DNA from: Oscillospiraceae bacterium | GTDB taxonomy: Bacteria; Bacillota; Clostridia; Oscillospirales; Ruminococcaceae | NCBI GenBank assembly: GCA_030539275.1 | Contig: JAUNSK010000008.1 | Coordinates: 62,001-126,000, forward strand | Length of the DNA stretch: 64,000 nt | Direction: 5' to 3' | In this document: positions 1 to 7,986 of the stretch, one piece after another | How the letters are laid out: each line of letters starts with the position of its first letter | Numbering within the stretch: the stretch's first letter is position 1 | The notes under the pieces: model-generated | Told to the model about the DNA's origin: nothing | The model's input: the letters and a program-made list of their open reading frames with translations, nothing else | Database searches by the model: none | Made by a program: the position numbers and the translations under genes

Positions 1-1341
1 TCTAATAACGAAACAGCAGCATTAATTGATGCTTATTGTGACATTTTCGGTGAGCTTGCAGATAACAATACTGACTGGAAAATCGGCGCTGACAACTATT
101 CTTCATCAGGCTATTGTGAGCGCGATCTGGCAAATCCCAGCGCAACAAAAACGTTGAACGAGAGTGGAGTTGAGTTAGCAAGCAATTTCTATACTAACTA
201 TGAGCTGTTTAAATACGATATCGATAATTATCGGGTAAACGTAAATGTACCGTCCAATATGCGCCGAACTCCTGCGGCATTAGGCTCAACGGTTATTTCA
301 CATACTTTATACCTTATGAATAAGTATAATATCTCAAGAGATGATTTGGCTGAAATCTGGTATAATTCTCTTTCATATTATACAAACCCTGCAACTGCAA
401 CATTCAAGGACTGCAGAAGAGCTGTTACCCTGGCAGCAGATGCATATTACAGCGACTTCTCAAATGACCTCCGTATGCAGAGACTTGAAGTTATAAACAA
501 CGCTTTTGACAGTGCAAATATATTCTTAGAAGATGAAACTATAACATATCCCAAGACATACACGACTATGAGTCAGAAGTCAGCAATCAGCGCTGCAACC
601 ATGACAAGCTTTGTAACAAGAGAAAAGAAGAAGTATCCTAACGGAAAGTATTGGGTTGGCAGTGATATAAACACCTACTCAAGCACTGCAGCTCCTGCAG
701 CAAATATCAAGCTGGAAAGCGGCGTTACACCTTTCTCAACGTTCTATCAGGGTTTCGGACTCGGATTTGCTTCTGCAAATAACGGAGAAGCTTATTATGC
801 ATGTGCAGGATTTGCAAGAAAATTGCAGATGGATTACTTCGGCACAACAAAGTATCTCCAGCTGAACACTGCTTCAAGCTATTCTCCAAGAATTGGTGAC
901 CATCTTCGTGTTATACCATCACGTACAGGCCCAAATACAACAGCACACAGCATTTTTATCACAAGTGTAAACGGCAATACGATTCAGTATGCTGACTGCA
1001 ATGCAAGCGGAAACAACAACATAGCATGGGATAAAACAGGAACAATATCCAAAAGCAACGGAGTACTCAATATCACGCTCGGCAGTTCATCCTATAACTT
1101 TGTCTGGGTTGAGCGCCCGATTATGATGGGCGATATAAATGGAGACTCAAACGTCAACCAGAGCGACGTGACAGCATTAAATCAGATTATTGCCAATCCT
1201 TACGCTCCTACTTATAACTGTAATACAGCATACAGAAACTTTGTTGCTGATATGAACAAGAACGGAAGCATTTCTTCAAGCGACCTTACTGTTCTCCAAA
1301 ATGCAATCGCAGGCACAGCATATCCCGCATTTGTAAGATAA
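1..1341 (+). CDS. Partial secreted protein: degenerate M4 (thermolysin-like) C-terminal half, CHAP/NlpC-like domain, type I dockerin
   Basis: The frame is open from the first base, so the 5' end lies outside the window; the TTG at 154 is only an internal codon. Codons 1-135 follow the thermolysin C-terminal half: a DIFG motif, then DWKIGADNY, then a helical stretch ending NNAFDSANI. The residue at thermolysin Glu166 appears to be Asp (codon 10) and that at His231 appears to be Ala, so peptidase activity is doubtful. Codons ~195-365 look like a CHAP/NlpC-P60 cysteine amidase: Cys268 in YACAGFA, a GDH motif, His316 in TAHSIFI and a following ADCN. Codons ~377-446 form a dockerin with two Ca-binding repeats (GDINGDSNVNQSD and DMNKNGSISSSD). 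Inferred role: a non-CAZyme component of a cellulosome or cell-surface complex. Confidence 0.8.
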   Translation, partial: SNNETAALIDAYCDIFGELADNNTDWKIGADNYSSSGYCERDLANPSATKTLNESGVELASNFYTNYELFKYDIDNYRVNVNVPSNMRRTPAALGSTVISHTLYLMNKYNISRDDLAEIWYNSLSYYTNPATATFKDCRRAVTLAADAYYSDFSNDLRMQRLEVINNAFDSANIFLEDETITYPKTYTTMSQKSAISAATMTSFVTREKKKYPNGKYWVGSDINTYSSTAAPAANIKLESGVTPFSTFYQGFGLGFASANNGEAYYACAGFARKLQMDYFGTTKYLQLNTASSYSPRIGDHLRVIPSRTGPNTTAHSIFITSVNGNTIQYADCNASGNNNIAWDKTGTISKSNGVLNITLGSSSYNFVWVERPIMMGDINGDSNVNQSDVTALNQIIANPYAPTYNCNTAYRNFVADMNKNGSISSSDLTVLQNAIAGTAYPAFVR

Positions 1342-1365
1342 AGCCTTTTATTAAAAGATTAAATT

Positions 1366-1414
1366 AACTCACCTCGTCAGCGCCCTGACCGGCACGAAAC
1401 GGGGTGAGTTTTTT
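1366..1414 (+). terminator. Rho-independent terminator after dockerin protein 1
   Basis: AACTCACC at 1366-1373 pairs with GGTGAGTT at 1403-1410, and the 3' arm runs into a T tract. It ends the first dockerin gene. Confidence 0.8.
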
Positions 1415-1519
1415 ATCCTGAATGTATCTGATGTTTCCTTTTGCCAATACACTAAAAGTATTTAATTTAAATATTTAATTAAAAAAAATAAAAAATTAAC
1501 TTAATAATGCAAAATAATA

Positions 1520-1548
1520 TTCACTTTTTCTTCTTAACAATGTATAAT
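1520..1548 (+). promoter_or_regulatory. Candidate promoter for the SGNH-dockerin gene
   Basis: A TATAAT -10 box lies at 1543-1548. A weak -35 (TTCACT, 4 of 6 matches) sits 17 bases upstream, in an A+T-rich stretch. A GGGAGG ribosome-binding site precedes the ATG at 1592. Confidence 0.55.
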
Positions 1549-1591
1549 ATAAACAGATGAATATTTATACAAATTTCAGGGAGGAATTTTA

Positions 1592-2974
1592 ATGAAAAAG
1601 ATCATTGCCGCTATAGTCTGTGCAGCACTAGCCACAAATTCAGTTATTTATTATCCTACATCAGCATCGGCTGCGGAACCAGCCGGACAAACTGAAAAAA
1701 CTGCTGTCAGTGATTCAGTTTCCATGACATCTGTTACTGGCCCTTATAAATATGTTTCCGGAGCAGCAAATCCTGTTATAAGCAGAAATGTCCCTGCATA
1801 CTCAGGTACGTCATACAACCCATCAGCCGGAAATGATGATTTCTATTACTCTTTATGGAACGCCTCTCCCGAGGACTATCTCGCCTATGACCTGTCAGCT
1901 GTGCCTGCGCAGCAGAAAAAAACGGTCATCGCAGTCTGGTATAATCTGAGTTCATATGACAGCATCGGACAGTATATCAGCTGCAATGCAGAACCTATAG
2001 ATTATACAATAGAAGTAAACTCAGCAGCAGGCGGCAGTTATCCTGAAACGGGATGGGAAATTGCCGAAACAATCGAGAACAACGGCTACAGCTCACGTCA
2101 GCATGTTATTAACATGGAAGGTTACAACTGGATCAGAGTAAATGTTACAAAAGCCGCCGGTAACACCATAAACCTTAACTTTGATATTCATGATGTTTCA
2201 GAAGGCATTTCTGACAGCTGGATATTTTTCGGTGACTCAATAACGGCAGGAGGCGTGAATAATGCCTATGGTACAGGCTTTGCAACATTTATAAACAAAC
2301 TTGATCCACGTTACTTCCCTGTTCAGGAGAACGGCGGCATAGGCGGAATCACAAGTACTGACGGTAAACAGAACATAGATAAATGGCTCTCGACAAGCCC
2401 TGCAAAATATGTGAGCATTGCCTATGGTACAAATGATGCATGGGGTAATCCGGGCAATACGCAGAAGTATTATGACAATACAAAATACATGATTGATGCA
2501 GTTTTGCAATCAGGAAAGACACCGGTACTCCCCAAAATACCTTCTTCAACTAATCCTGATGTAGGTCCGAACATAGGTTATTACAATGCAATGATCGATA
2601 AGCTTTACAGTGAGTACGGTGACAAGCTGGTTAAAGGTCCTGATTTTGAAAGCTTTTTCAATGATAATCCGGAGTACCTGAGTTCTGACGGTGTACATCC
2701 AAATTCGGAGGGATACGAAGCAATGCGCAGTTTCTGGGCAGAGACCATGTATAAAAATGTATATTCCAGTGCAGCAGATACTGTAAAACACGACGTTAAC
2801 ATGGATAATGCTTTTAATGTTGAGGATATTGTTCTGGTTGAACGTTATATGCTTAATGTACCGGATACAACACTTTCAGACTGGGAAGCTGCAAATTTTA
2901 ACGAGAATGACAAACTGGACGTGTATGACCTGTGCATGATGAAAAATGCATTATTAAAATCATTTGAATCATAA
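1592..2974 (+). CDS. Secreted SGNH/GDSL-type esterase with C-terminal dockerin
   Basis: 460 residues. The signal peptide has a basic start and an Ala-rich cleavage region (ASA-AE near residue 28). Residues ~45-200 form a beta-rich accessory domain that I do not assign to a family. The SGNH hydrolase follows with all blocks visible: FGDSIT (Ser216), the block II glycine in GGIGG, YGTND, and DGVHP carrying Asp366 and His369. This gives an intact Ser-His-Asp set. The last ~65 residues look like a dockerin with rather divergent Ca-binding loops (DVNMDNAFNVED, NENDKLDVYD). By family it probably removes acetyl groups from plant polysaccharides such as xylan. The adjacent dockerin gene supports a cellulosomal role, but the substrate is inference. 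Confidence 0.88.
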   Translation: MKKIIAAIVCAALATNSVIYYPTSASAAEPAGQTEKTAVSDSVSMTSVTGPYKYVSGAANPVISRNVPAYSGTSYNPSAGNDDFYYSLWNASPEDYLAYDLSAVPAQQKKTVIAVWYNLSSYDSIGQYISCNAEPIDYTIEVNSAAGGSYPETGWEIAETIENNGYSSRQHVINMEGYNWIRVNVTKAAGNTINLNFDIHDVSEGISDSWIFFGDSITAGGVNNAYGTGFATFINKLDPRYFPVQENGGIGGITSTDGKQNIDKWLSTSPAKYVSIAYGTNDAWGNPGNTQKYYDNTKYMIDAVLQSGKTPVLPKIPSSTNPDVGPNIGYYNAMIDKLYSEYGDKLVKGPDFESFFNDNPEYLSSDGVHPNSEGYEAMRSFWAETMYKNVYSSAADTVKHDVNMDNAFNVEDIVLVERYMLNVPDTTLSDWEAANFNENDKLDVYDLCMMKNALLKSFES

Positions 2975-2983
2975 GAAGTAAGT

Positions 2984-3931
2984 TTATACTCCCCCGCCTG
3001 GATTCTCATACAATGCCGCAATATCATTTATCCTCCTTTTCATTTCCTGACGGATATGTTCAGGCTCCAGGCATTCACATTTATCCCCGAAACCCAGAAG
3101 AATACTGTAGCAGAAGTCATTTTCCAGAAAAGGAAATCTGACAATATAATGCTCATCACCGTCTGGTGTAAAGTTATCAAAGGAACAAAAATCAAGTACT
3201 CTCTCCATAACGGATCTATGGATGCGTATCCTGATCTGAGTCTGCACAGTATCTGATATCTCACTCATAAATAGCTTTGGAACCGGGAAATCACGCGGCG
3301 TAAAAGATTCATCTTTGATCTGCAGATCCGTGGTACGTGATAGTTTGAACAGACGAAAATCATTTCTTAAAAGGCAGTACCCCTGCCAGTACCAATGACT
3401 GCTTTTGAGTACAAGCTGACACGGCTGCGCAGTTCGTGCAGTCTTATCTCCGCATCTGTCAGCATATACAAACGAAAGCAGTTTCCTTTCCTGCATCGCT
3501 GTTTTAATGATCTCCAGGTTCTTTTTGATGTCTGTGTTCCCTATCCAGGGACTCAGATCTATGTAGATCTGGTTTGCTTTAACTGAAATCTCCTTCGCTC
3601 TTTCCGCAGGAACAAAGCTCTTTACCTTGGCGAGGGCGTTTACCAGTTCATCGCCACGTATAACAGAAGAAAGATTTGAAAGTCCCATCAGGATAGCGGA
3701 CAGGTCAGCTGATGAGAAAATATTCTTATCCACCTTGTACTCCGGCATGATCTCAAAACCGCCGCCGACTCCCGTTGTTGCGCGTACAGGAATACCTGCC
3801 ATATTTATAGTGTCTATGTCGCGGTAAATTGTACGCACAGACACCTCAAACATCCGGGCTAAATCCTGTGCACCTATACGCTCTTTTTCAAGGAGTATCA
3901 TAATAATGCTTACAAGTCTGTCAATTTTCAT
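2984..3931 (-). CDS. WYL-domain transcriptional regulator (YafY/DeoR-like HTH)
   Basis: 315 residues. The N-terminal winged helix covers residues 1-60 and has the typical SVRTIYRDIDTINMAGIPV helix-turn-helix. It is followed by a GVGGGFEI wing and a C-terminal WYL ligand-binding domain with HWYWQGYCL. Start: ATG at 3931 with GGAGG seven bases upstream. It is divergent from the DJ-1/PfpI gene at 4051 and shares a 119-base intergenic region holding an inverted repeat, so it probably controls that gene and perhaps itself. WYL domains sense small molecules or nucleic acids; the ligand here is unknown. Confidence 0.88.
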   Translation of the reverse strand: MKIDRLVSIIMILLEKERIGAQDLARMFEVSVRTIYRDIDTINMAGIPVRATTGVGGGFEIMPEYKVDKNIFSSADLSAILMGLSNLSSVIRGDELVNALAKVKSFVPAERAKEISVKANQIYIDLSPWIGNTDIKKNLEIIKTAMQERKLLSFVYADRCGDKTARTAQPCQLVLKSSHWYWQGYCLLRNDFRLFKLSRTTDLQIKDESFTPRDFPVPKLFMSEISDTVQTQIRIRIHRSVMERVLDFCSFDNFTPDGDEHYIVRFPFLENDFCYSILLGFGDKCECLEPEHIRQEMKRRINDIAALYENPGGGV

Positions 3932-3969
3932 ACGACAGCCTCCTCCCTTGTTTTTTTCTTAATTATATA

Positions 3970-3995
3970 ATTGTTGCCATACTGTTGTCAACAAT
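3970..3995. promoter_or_regulatory. Candidate operator between WYL regulator and DJ-1 gene
   Basis: ATTGTTG at 3970-3976 and CAACAAT at 3989-3995 form a perfect 7-bp inverted repeat with a 12-bp spacer. A third TGTTG lies inside. A TACAAT -10-like box for the plus-strand gene follows at 4003-4008. The position between divergent genes suits binding by the WYL protein; this is inference. Confidence 0.5.
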
Positions 3996-4050
3996 TCCAT
4001 GATACAATAGAGATACAAACAATCCAATAAAGAAAAGCGGAGGATATGAT

Positions 4051-4689
4051 ATGATTACAGTATATGTTTATGTTCTTGATACTTTAGCTGACTGGGAGAC
4101 AGGATATGTGACTTCTGAGCTTAATTCAGGCAGGTTTTTCAGAAAGGATGCACAGCGTGTATCTCTTAAAACGGTCAGCTGCTCAAAAGAACCTGTTAAG
4201 ACAATGGGAGGAATGACTGTTGTACCTGACTGCCTGGTTGATGATATTGTTGTAAGTCAGTCAAGCGTATTGCTGCTGCCCGGTGCAAATACATGGAATG
4301 ACCCGAAGCACAACGCTGTAATAAAAAAAGCTGGTCAGATGCTGTCCTCAGGCGCTGCTGTATGCGCGATCTGCGGAGCTACTGAAGCTCTTGCAAACTT
4401 CGGACTGCTTGATAACCGTCCGCATACCAGCAACGGGCCCGGATTTCTTGAAATGATTTCTCCTGGATATACAGGTCAGCGCTTTTATAAAGACCAGCCG
4501 TCTGTTAAAGATAATAATCTTATTACTGCAGCCTGTACAGGAGCTTTGCTTTGGACAAAACAGATTATTGAGTACCTGGATGTTTTTCAGGCTGACACTC
4601 TGAAGGCATGGTATGATTATTTCAGTACGGGCAGTCCCGAAAGTTTCTTTGCTCTGATGCAGACGCTGCCGGCAGCCGGTGAATCGTGA
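4051..4689 (+). CDS. DJ-1/PfpI family protein (class I glutamine amidotransferase-like)
   Basis: 212 residues with the family's Rossmann-like fold cues. VLLLPGANTW forms the strand-loop before the elbow, and AICGATEALA carries the likely nucleophile Cys108. Members range from chaperones and deglycases to amidotransferase-like hydrolases, so the substrate cannot be named. Start: ATG at 4051 with GGAGG seven bases upstream. It lies alone on the plus strand, divergent from a WYL regulator that likely controls it. Confidence 0.85.
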   Translation: MITVYVYVLDTLADWETGYVTSELNSGRFFRKDAQRVSLKTVSCSKEPVKTMGGMTVVPDCLVDDIVVSQSSVLLLPGANTWNDPKHNAVIKKAGQMLSSGAAVCAICGATEALANFGLLDNRPHTSNGPGFLEMISPGYTGQRFYKDQPSVKDNNLITAACTGALLWTKQIIEYLDVFQADTLKAWYDYFSTGSPESFFALMQTLPAAGES

Positions 4690-4790
4690 TATTTTTTCAC
4701 ATTTTAATATTCGGCTTACACTAATCAATTTTTTATATCAGACTTTGGTATTATAAAAGAGACAAATAAAACCGAAGGAGAGTTGCGACA

Positions 4791-4953
4791 ATGAAAAAAA
4801 CTTGCAAACGTCGGGTATTTGTTCTACAATACCATCAGTGAAAAAGATATAAAAGCATGCAGAAAAGTGAAACAGTATATATGGTCTGCTCTCAGTATTG
4901 CATGCACAGTATTTATTATCGCATTTAAACTGTACGGCTTCATTAATCTGTAA
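4791..4953 (+). pseudogene. Small single-pass membrane protein with a +1 frameshift in an A7 run
   Basis: The ATG at 4791 has a good GGAGAG site. As written, translation stops after 16 residues. If the seven A's after ATG were six, one continuous reading of about 53 residues results. It has a soluble start (LANVGYLFYNTISEKDIKAC), a basic patch, and one hydrophobic helix (WSALSIACTVFIIAFKLYGF) to a TAA at 4951-4953. A hairpin follows. The good start site, coherent composition and terminator suggest a gene whose product is broken here, made by slippage on the A run, or misread by a one-base sequence error. I do not recognise the family. Confidence 0.5.
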
Positions 4954-4974
4954 TGTTAAAAAAACAAGCAAAAC

Positions 4975-5004
4975 AGCGGCTCAGGGCATTTGCTCTGAGC
5001 CGCT
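4975..5004 (+). terminator. Rho-independent terminator-like hairpin
   Basis: AGCGGCTCAG at 4975-4984 pairs perfectly with CTGAGCCGCT at 4995-5004. It is preceded by an A-rich stretch and followed by a weak T-containing tail. It lies just after the small frameshifted ORF. Confidence 0.65.
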
Positions 5005-5097
5005 TTGCTGCATCGGCAGAACTTATCTCTCTTTTTTTTACAGATATAAACTGTTGTTTTATATTGTAAAATTATTAAAATAATTTACCTTTAATTA

Positions 5098-5126
5098 TTG
5101 ACAAAAATGGCCTTCTGATATATAAT
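5098..5126 (+). promoter_or_regulatory. Consensus promoter of the CsoR-type operon
   Basis: A perfect TTGACA (5098-5103), a 17-base spacer and a perfect TATAAT (5121-5126) form one of the strongest sigma-A-type promoters in the window. Such a promoter needs tight repression, consistent with the operator just downstream. Confidence 0.9.
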
Positions 5127-5130
5127 GTGA

Positions 5131-5151
5131 ATATCCCCACCATGGGGATAT
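5131..5151. promoter_or_regulatory. Palindromic CsoR-type operator
   Basis: ATATCCCC (5131-5138), five bases, then GGGGATAT (5144-5151) make a perfect 8-bp inverted repeat. It covers the expected start of transcription and abuts the AGGAGG ribosome-binding site at 5152-5157. C-tract/G-tract palindromes are the known operator style of CsoR/RcnR-family repressors. Autoregulation is the simplest reading. Confidence 0.8.
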
Positions 5152-5164
5152 AGGAGGAAGAATA

Positions 5165-5434
5165 ATGGAACATCACCACGAGGATACACAAGCAATCATA
5201 AATCGCCTGTCGCGTGCGATCGGACATCTTCAGGCAGTAAAGAAAATGGTCGAGGATGATAGGGACTGCAGTGAGGTTCTTATTCAGCTTGCAGCTGTTA
5301 AGTCCGCAATAAACAACACAGGAAAGTTGATATTGAAAGATCATATAAACCACTGCGTTGTTCATGCTGTTGAAACAAATGATTCAAAAGCGCTGGAAGA
5401 TCTGAATGATGCAATTGACAAGTTTATAAAGTGA
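5165..5434 (+). CDS. CsoR/RcnR/FrmR-family metal-sensing repressor
   Basis: 89 residues, all-helical DUF156 fold. Candidate ligands are Cys35 (in DRDCSEV), His60 and Cys64 (in HINHC), the C-H-C pattern of copper-sensing CsoR. A His-rich start (MEHHHED) could add metal ligands. Family members repress their operon and release DNA when Cu(I), Ni(II), formaldehyde or sulfur species bind. The gene is first in an operon with a DMT exporter and a methyltransferase, behind a palindromic operator. No copper ATPase or chaperone is nearby, so the inducer is uncertain. Confidence 0.9.
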   Translation: MEHHHEDTQAIINRLSRAIGHLQAVKKMVEDDRDCSEVLIQLAAVKSAINNTGKLILKDHINHCVVHAVETNDSKALEDLNDAIDKFIK

Positions 5435-5441
5435 GAAAGGC

Positions 5442-6344
5442 ATGATGAAAATAAAACATGGCAGGGCTGTTATATCCGCAGAACTTGCCGCAGTGTTGTA
5501 TGCAATAAATTCACCTGTTTCAAAACTCCTGCTTGACAAAGTATCTCCGTCTATGATGGCAGCGCTGCTTTATTTAGGTGCAGGCACAGGACTTTCTGTT
5601 GTCGGACTGATTCAGAAGAAAACAAGCAGAAAGGTACATGAAGTGCCGCTGTCAAAGTCAGATCTGCCGTACACCATAGGTATGATCCTGCTTGATATTG
5701 CTGCACCGATTTTTATTATGACAGGTCTTAATATGACCACTGCTGCAAATGTTTCACTTCTCAATAACTTTGAAATAGTCGCAACAAGTCTGATTGCACT
5801 TAGAATATTCAAAGAAGTCATATCCAGGCGGCTCTGGCTTGGAATTACTCTGGTTACAGCAGCAAGCATCATACTGTCAGTTGAAGATGCATCCAGTTTT
5901 GCATTTTCTCCCGGCTCACTTTTTGTACTGCTTGCCTGTATCTGCTGGGGTTTTGAAAATAACTGTACAAGAAAATTATCTGTGAAAAATCCGCTTCAGA
6001 TTGTCGTTATAAAGGGATTGTGTTCGGGAACAGGCTCACTTTTAATTGCACTAATCAAAAATGAATGGTACTGCGGACTGCCGTATATACTGATCACACT
6101 ATTTCTCGGATTTATTGCATACGGACTCAGTATCTTTTTTTACATCTATGCTCAGCGTGAGCTCGGTGCTGCAAAAACCAGCACATATTATGCATCATCA
6201 CCATTTATCGGCGCTGCTGTGTCACTGATAATTTTCAGAGAAAAACCGACTGTTTCATTTATTGCGGGTCTTGTAATAATGACAGCCGGTACATACTTTG
6301 CTTCAACAGAAGATAAAAAGGAGAAAAACAATAATGAACATTAA
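5442..6344 (+). CDS. EamA/DMT-superfamily permease
   Basis: 300 residues with about ten hydrophobic helices and the two-fold repeated EamA architecture. The second repeat begins near residue 155 with SPGSLFVLLACICWGFEN. DMT permeases move metabolites or drugs across the cytoplasmic membrane, usually outward. It starts seven bases after the CsoR-type gene, and its 3' end overlaps the methyltransferase start, so the three are co-transcribed. Start could be ATG 5442 or 5445. Substrate unknown; the operon suggests it exports whatever the repressor senses. Confidence 0.85.
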   Translation: MMKIKHGRAVISAELAAVLYAINSPVSKLLLDKVSPSMMAALLYLGAGTGLSVVGLIQKKTSRKVHEVPLSKSDLPYTIGMILLDIAAPIFIMTGLNMTTAANVSLLNNFEIVATSLIALRIFKEVISRRLWLGITLVTAASIILSVEDASSFAFSPGSLFVLLACICWGFENNCTRKLSVKNPLQIVVIKGLCSGTGSLLIALIKNEWYCGLPYILITLFLGFIAYGLSIFFYIYAQRELGAAKTSTYYASSPFIGAAVSLIIFREKPTVSFIAGLVIMTAGTYFASTEDKKEKNNNEH

Positions 6345-6927
6345 AAAAGACATAAAGTTTGATAAACGTGCCTGTAAGTATGATGATGACTATGAAGGGA
6401 AACTCTCAGAAAAGTTCTATTGTTTTGTAACAGATAATGTAGTCCTCAAGCCAAACTATAAAATACTTGATGCGGGCTGTGGAACCGGTACTATCCTCAG
6501 ACGTCTTAATGATAAATGTGCTGTTGACTCATATGGCATTGACGTTGAGGAGAACATGCTTAAAGAAGCAAGAGAAAAATGTCCCGGAATGAGTATTCAG
6601 CTTTGTTCATGTGATAACACGCCGTTCGAGGACAATACTTTTGATGTGATAACAGCCTGTATGGCATATCATCATTTTCCGGACAAGCAAGGTTTTGTAA
6701 AGGAAGCAGCGCGTATTCTAAAAAGCGGCGGAACGCTTTACATTGCTGATCCGAAGTTTCCGCTTCCCATAAGAAAGGTCATTAATACTGCACTTAATGT
6801 CCACAACATTGTCGGTGAATTTCATAATGCACAGGAAATTGCTGAATTAACAGCGCCATATGGGTTTTATCAGACAGGATACAAATCTGACGCTTATGCA
6901 CAGATTGTTATTCTCACAAAAAAATAA
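6334..6927 (+). CDS. Class I SAM-dependent methyltransferase
   Basis: About 197 residues. I chose the ATG at 6334 because an AAAAGGAG site lies just upstream; it overlaps the permease stop by 11 bases, suggesting translational coupling. SAM-binding motif I is ILDAGCGTGTILRR, the acidic residue ending strand 2 is in GIDVEENML, and the motif IV region is FDVITACMAYHHFPD. These are UbiE/Methyltransf_11 features. Several cysteines (CPGMSIQLCSCD) are reminiscent of metalloid methylases, but the ArsM cysteine pattern is not clear. The substrate is unknown; the operon hints at modification and export of a toxic compound. Confidence 0.85.
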   Translation: MNIKKDIKFDKRACKYDDDYEGKLSEKFYCFVTDNVVLKPNYKILDAGCGTGTILRRLNDKCAVDSYGIDVEENMLKEAREKCPGMSIQLCSCDNTPFEDNTFDVITACMAYHHFPDKQGFVKEAARILKSGGTLYIADPKFPLPIRKVINTALNVHNIVGEFHNAQEIAELTAPYGFYQTGYKSDAYAQIVILTKK

Positions 6928-6939
6928 TAACTAAGCACA

Positions 6940-6982
6940 AATCCCCGTACTATAATGCGTGTTCATTATAATACAGGGATTT
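6940..6982. terminator. Bidirectional terminator between convergent genes
   Basis: A long hairpin has arms from AATCCC and TATAATG on the left to CATTATA and GGGATT on the right, with A and T flanks. It separates the methyltransferase operon from the convergent GNAT gene. Confidence 0.8.
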
Positions 6983-6997
6983 ATTTTATTAATCATT

Positions 6998-7819
6998 TCA
7001 GATATCAAGTCCCATAACGCACATTCCATCCTCTGTATCAAACCCGCAGTGTTTGTAAAAATCTTCTGTATATTTACCTCGCATAGTTATAAGATATATC
7101 CTTTTTATATCCCGGTCTGACAGTCTCTCCTTCAGCTCTGAGAGCAGTTTTCCCGCATAACCCTGATGCTGATACTCAGGTTCTGTCCAGAACTCAATTA
7201 TCTGAAAACAGTTACCGTCATAATAACGTTCCTCTTTTCCCATGATCACACTTACCGGGCTGCCATCCTTCCATATTACATAGCCGCAGAAGCCTCGCAT
7301 CCCGTATATACCTTCAAGTCGCTCATAAGCTGTAGTTTTATCCCACTTGTCATTCCATGGCTCACTGTTGAAGGTATGCATATATGAATCTGCCAGCTTG
7401 TCTATATCAGTAAAATATACCCCATTAACGCCGTCAGTATGAGAATATTCTTTATTGATAGCAACAACAGGTACTGGATCATAGCCAAGGCTTGTAAGAT
7501 ATCCATCAAGCAGCTCCCAGAACTTATTCAACGCGTTTTTCTCTCCTGATTCATTGCAAAGAATATGCGAACAGTAATTCATCGCACCCACTTGCGTGTG
7601 ATAATGTCCGGCCACATATTCATTGAAACCGTCAGGTATAAAAACATGATGATCGTGATCATTATCCTTATTCATAAATGTATCTCTATAGTTCATTCCA
7701 TTAATAAATGCATTTAAGAGCGTAAGGCTGGCTGTGCCGAGAAAAATACCTGGTCTGAATCTTATCTCTTTGTATATGTTTCTTACCTTGTCTGAAATAT
7801 CTTCTGGTCTGTTACTCAT
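6998..7819 (-). CDS. Two-part GNAT-family acetyltransferase
   Basis: 273 residues. The C-terminal ~130 residues are a GNAT domain: IIEFWTEPEYQHQGYAGKLL holds the acetyl-CoA pyrophosphate loop (QHQGYAGK), and FYKHCGF is the usual closing motif. Residues 1-130 form a separate helical, His-rich module (HDHHVF) that I do not recognise. Start: ATG 7819 with AGGAGG upstream. Single gene, convergent with the methyltransferase operon. Substrate unknown. Confidence 0.8.
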   Translation of the reverse strand: MSNRPEDISDKVRNIYKEIRFRPGIFLGTASLTLLNAFINGMNYRDTFMNKDNDHDHHVFIPDGFNEYVAGHYHTQVGAMNYCSHILCNESGEKNALNKFWELLDGYLTSLGYDPVPVVAINKEYSHTDGVNGVYFTDIDKLADSYMHTFNSEPWNDKWDKTTAYERLEGIYGMRGFCGYVIWKDGSPVSVIMGKEERYYDGNCFQIIEFWTEPEYQHQGYAGKLLSELKERLSDRDIKRIYLITMRGKYTEDFYKHCGFDTEDGMCVMGLDI

Positions 7820-7913
7820 TTTGTCCTCCTGATAATACTTTTTTGTTTTATAAATATTATACCATATAATTTTCTCGCAATAAATATTTAAACACCATAA
7901 TAAGTAAACTCAA

Positions 7914-7942
7914 TTTACTTTTATAAATATTCATGGTATAAT
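7914..7942 (+). promoter_or_regulatory. Candidate promoter for the P-loop kinase gene
   Basis: TATAAT at 7937-7942 with TTTACT (4 of 6) at 7914-7919 and a 17-base spacer. Confidence 0.6.
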
Positions 7943-7986
7943 CAGGGTAAATATCTACTTTAAGCTATGGAGGTGCAGTGGTTATT

